DNA of 64,000 nucleotides, taken from the NCBI RefSeq assembly GCF_039543525.1, contig NZ_BAABJX010000007.1:37565-101564 (forward strand), written 5' to 3'. Below the pieces are notes generated by a model. It worked only from the letters and a program-made list of their open reading frames with translations, was not told the origin of the DNA and searched no databases. A program made the translations under genes and the position numbers. Each line of letters starts with the position of its first letter. Within the stretch, counting starts at the first letter, position 1. Source of the stretch: Algivirga pacifica (GTDB taxonomy: Bacteria; Bacteroidota; Bacteroidia; Cytophagales; Flammeovirgaceae). Shown piece by piece: positions 63,001 through 64,000 of the stretch.

Positions 63001-64000
63001 TGGGTCGGTCAATACAAACATTGTATCGGCAGTACATCCATTCGCATCGGTGACCGTTACACTATACATACCTGCAGTTAGGTTGCTTAGATCCTCTGAC
63101 GTTGAGCCAGTATTCCAGAGATAACTGTATGGACCAACTCCTCCACTTACACCCAAGTCAATGCTACCTGTCGAATCACCTGAACACAAGTTGTTCTCTC
63201 GGCTACCACTTAACGACAACGCTGTTGGATCGGTCAACACAAACATCGTATCAGCAGTACATCCATTCGCATCGGTGACCGTTACGCTATACATACCTGC
63301 GGTTAGGTTGCTTAGATCCTCTGATGTTGCACCCGTGTTCCAGAGATAACTGTATGGACCGACGCCGCCACTTACACCCAAGTCAATGCTACCTATCGAA
63401 TCTCCTGAACACAGGTTGTTCTCTCGACTGCCACTTAGCGACAACGCCGTTGGATCTGTCAATACAAACATTGTATCGGCAGTACATCCATTCGCATCGG
63501 TGACCGTTACGCTATACATACCTGCGGTTAGGTTGCTTAGATCCTCTGATGTTGCACCCGTGTTCCAGAGATAACTGTATGGACCGACGCCGCCACTTAC
63601 ACCCAAGTCAATGCTACCTGTCGAATCTCCTGAACACAGGTTGTTCTCTAGGCTACCACTTAGCGATAACGCTGTTGGATCGATCAACACAAACATCGTA
63701 TCAGCCGTACACCCATTTGCATCGGTTACTGTTACGCTATACATGCCTGCAGTCAGGTTGCTTAGATCCTCTGACGTTGAGCCAGTATTCCAGAGATAAC
63801 TGTATGGACCGACGCCGCCACTTACACCCAAGTCAATGCTACCTGTCGAATCTCCTGAACACAGGTTATTCTCTCGACTGCCACTTAGCGACAACGCTGT
63901 TGGATCGATCAACACAAACATCGTATCAGCCGTACACCCATTTGCATCGGTGACCGTCACACTATACATGCCTGCCGTTAGGTTGCTTAGATCCTCAACT
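60016..64000 (-). CDS. SprB-repeat cell-surface adhesin with T9SS sorting domain (5' end outside window)
   Basis: At least 1328 residues in frame to the right edge; an internal Met at 63969 is part of a repeat, not the start. The N-terminal visible part is nine nearly identical 75-residue units (225 bp each, for example MYSVTVTDANGCTADTMFVL) of the SprB type (PF13573), then a divergent tenth and about five more degenerate SprB/PKD-like modules. The last 75 residues (KVYPNPSNGDFMVEV to VKLIIEN) are a type A T9SS C-terminal sorting domain. It is secreted and displayed at the surface, probably as an adhesin related to gliding or colonisation. Confidence 0.95.
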   Translation of the reverse strand, partial: VEDLSNLTAGMYSVTVTDANGCTADTMFVLIDPTALSLSGSRENNLCSGDSTGSIDLGVSGGVGPYSYLWNTGSTSEDLSNLTAGMYSVTVTDANGCTADTMFVLIDPTALSLSGSLENNLCSGDSTGSIDLGVSGGVGPYSYLWNTGATSEDLSNLTAGMYSVTVTDANGCTADTMFVLTDPTALSLSGSRENNLCSGDSIGSIDLGVSGGVGPYSYLWNTGATSEDLSNLTAGMYSVTVTDANGCTADTMFVLTDPTALSLSGSRENNLCSGDSTGSIDLGVSGGVGPYSYLWNTGSTSEDLSNLTAGMYSVTVTDANGCTADTMFVLTDPTALSLSGSRENNLCSGDSTGSIDLGVSGGVGPYSYLWNTGATSENLSNLTAGMYSVTVTDANGCTADTMFVLIDPTALSLSGSRENNLCSGDSTGSIDLGVSGGVGPYSYLWNTGATVEDLSNLTAGMYSVTVTDANGCTADTMFVLIDPTALSLSGSRENNLCSGDSTGSIDLGVSGGVGPYSYLWNIGSTVEDLSNLTAGMYSVTVTDANGCTADTMFVLTDPTALSLSGSRENNLCSGDSTGSIDLGVSGGVGPYSYLWNTGATVEDLSNLTAGMYSVTVTDANGCTADTMFVLTDPTALSLSGSRENNLCSGDSTGSIDLGVSGGVGPYSYLWNTGATVEDLSNLTAGMYSVTVTDANGCTADTMFVLTDPTALSVECNVTPILCKGDSTGSISVAYSGGVMEYQIHVENEDASVLIDTTSMTAGQMMFENLPAGSYTVTITDANKCEQVCESSITEPETEVTVVAGSTDATSPGASDGSVNSIAQGGTPFVTMATQNAKVAATPVNGYLYEWTNSEGQIVGNTPDIDGLPAGVYTVMVTDSNGCTATVTTTISEPRFIPCPEVRMVANPKFKEESYRNAYDGAIDVTIEGGNAPYTYLWTGPNGFTATTEDIEGLTMGRYTLKVVDANGCEAYFTYYIRVERDDASGGSCEDVRITARVKQGGESYRGAQDGFVQVNLMGGQEPYQYEWMGANGFYSNDKDVQKLSAGQYTLRVVDRNGCSGYFTYFVRIDGEQMENTCGTASIYVNIADIRHATSEHSQDGHLYVTVQGGTAPYQYRWLGPNGFEAYNTTELEGLNPGVYELQVADRNGCITTFSYMVKNATCEYFAYAQFLVKDVSTIGASDGEIQIAGRKDLEAIQYDWTGPNGFTSSSRSLQDLEEGTYQLTILNMMGCRSIYEFQVGVEKEVTNWDDEFKVYPNPSNGDFMVEVPQRFSNAELQVYDANGRLAHTEKVNGKENRLNLTGLPSGIYVLRVLSNNGSLTVKLIIEN
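61870..64000 (-). repeat. 225-bp near-identical tandem repeats in the adhesin gene
   Basis: Landmarks recur at exact 225-bp steps (for example 63162, 63387, 63612 and 63837). At least nine units lie within the window and continue past the right edge. Differences are a few bases per unit, mostly silent. Confidence 0.95.

Noticed and set aside
62427..63953. Plus-strand open frames repeating every 225 bp
   Set aside because: They mirror the SprB-repeat gene on the minus strand and have no independent support.
61870..64000. CRISPR or satellite array
   Set aside because: The 225-bp units are in-frame coding SprB repeats.

Overview
The window looks like a chromosomal segment of a Bacteroidota bacterium, most likely a marine Cytophagales (Flammeovirga/Microscilla-like) organism. 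This taxonomic placement is inference. It rests on a type IX secretion (T9SS) sorting domain on a SprB-type repeat adhesin, TonB receptors with carboxypeptidase-regulatory N-termini, Bacteroidota-style TAnnTTTG promoter motifs with almost no Shine-Dalgarno sites, long TPR sensor kinases, a b558-type succinate dehydrogenase, and a division/cell-wall (dcw) cluster of the Bacteroidota type (no ddl or murF inside it). No tRNA, rRNA, CRISPR array, integrase or transposase was recognised.

Layout. 1-1.45 kb: start of a secreted surface protein running off the left edge. 2.0-7.8 kb: two tandem paralogous TPR histidine kinases and one response regulator. 8.3-10.9 kb: lepA and a small membrane protein. 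11.4-12.3 kb: an ECF sigma factor overlapping a tiny membrane protein that may be its regulator. 13.4-17.2 kb: an iron-uptake pair (TonB receptor and PepSY membrane protein). 17.4-28.1 kb: mixed housekeeping and unknown genes (DUF2520 dehydrogenase-like, beta-CASP nuclease, subtilase, nitroreductase, EI24 membrane protein, phosphatase, transglutaminase-like protein). 28.3-51.3 kb: the dcw cluster on the minus strand (rsmH, ftsL-like, ftsI, murE, mraY, then a ~6.3 kb interruption with five unrelated genes, then murD, ftsW, murG, murC, ftsQ, ftsA, ftsZ). 51.7-55.2 kb: sdhCAB. 55.2-55.6 kb: a four-helix-bundle (S23/IVP-type) gene. 55.8-64 kb: a surface lipoprotein, a TonB receptor and the 3' part of a giant SprB-repeat adhesin ending off the right edge.

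The feature that standard gene annotation does not explain is a dense set of intergenic fold-back elements. At least eleven sites carry arrays of 7-nt units, and four carry arrays of 8-nt units. Many are arranged as two inverted arms around an AT-rich centre, several start within a few bases of a stop codon, and the octamer ones contain nested mini-palindromes with GAA-type triloops. One pair of inverted heptamer arms (AGTTATG units) exactly brackets the four-helix-bundle gene. That suggests, as inference only, that the S23-type gene plus arms is the protein-coding form of an element whose gene-less relatives decorate the rest of the window, including four of the gaps inside the dcw cluster.
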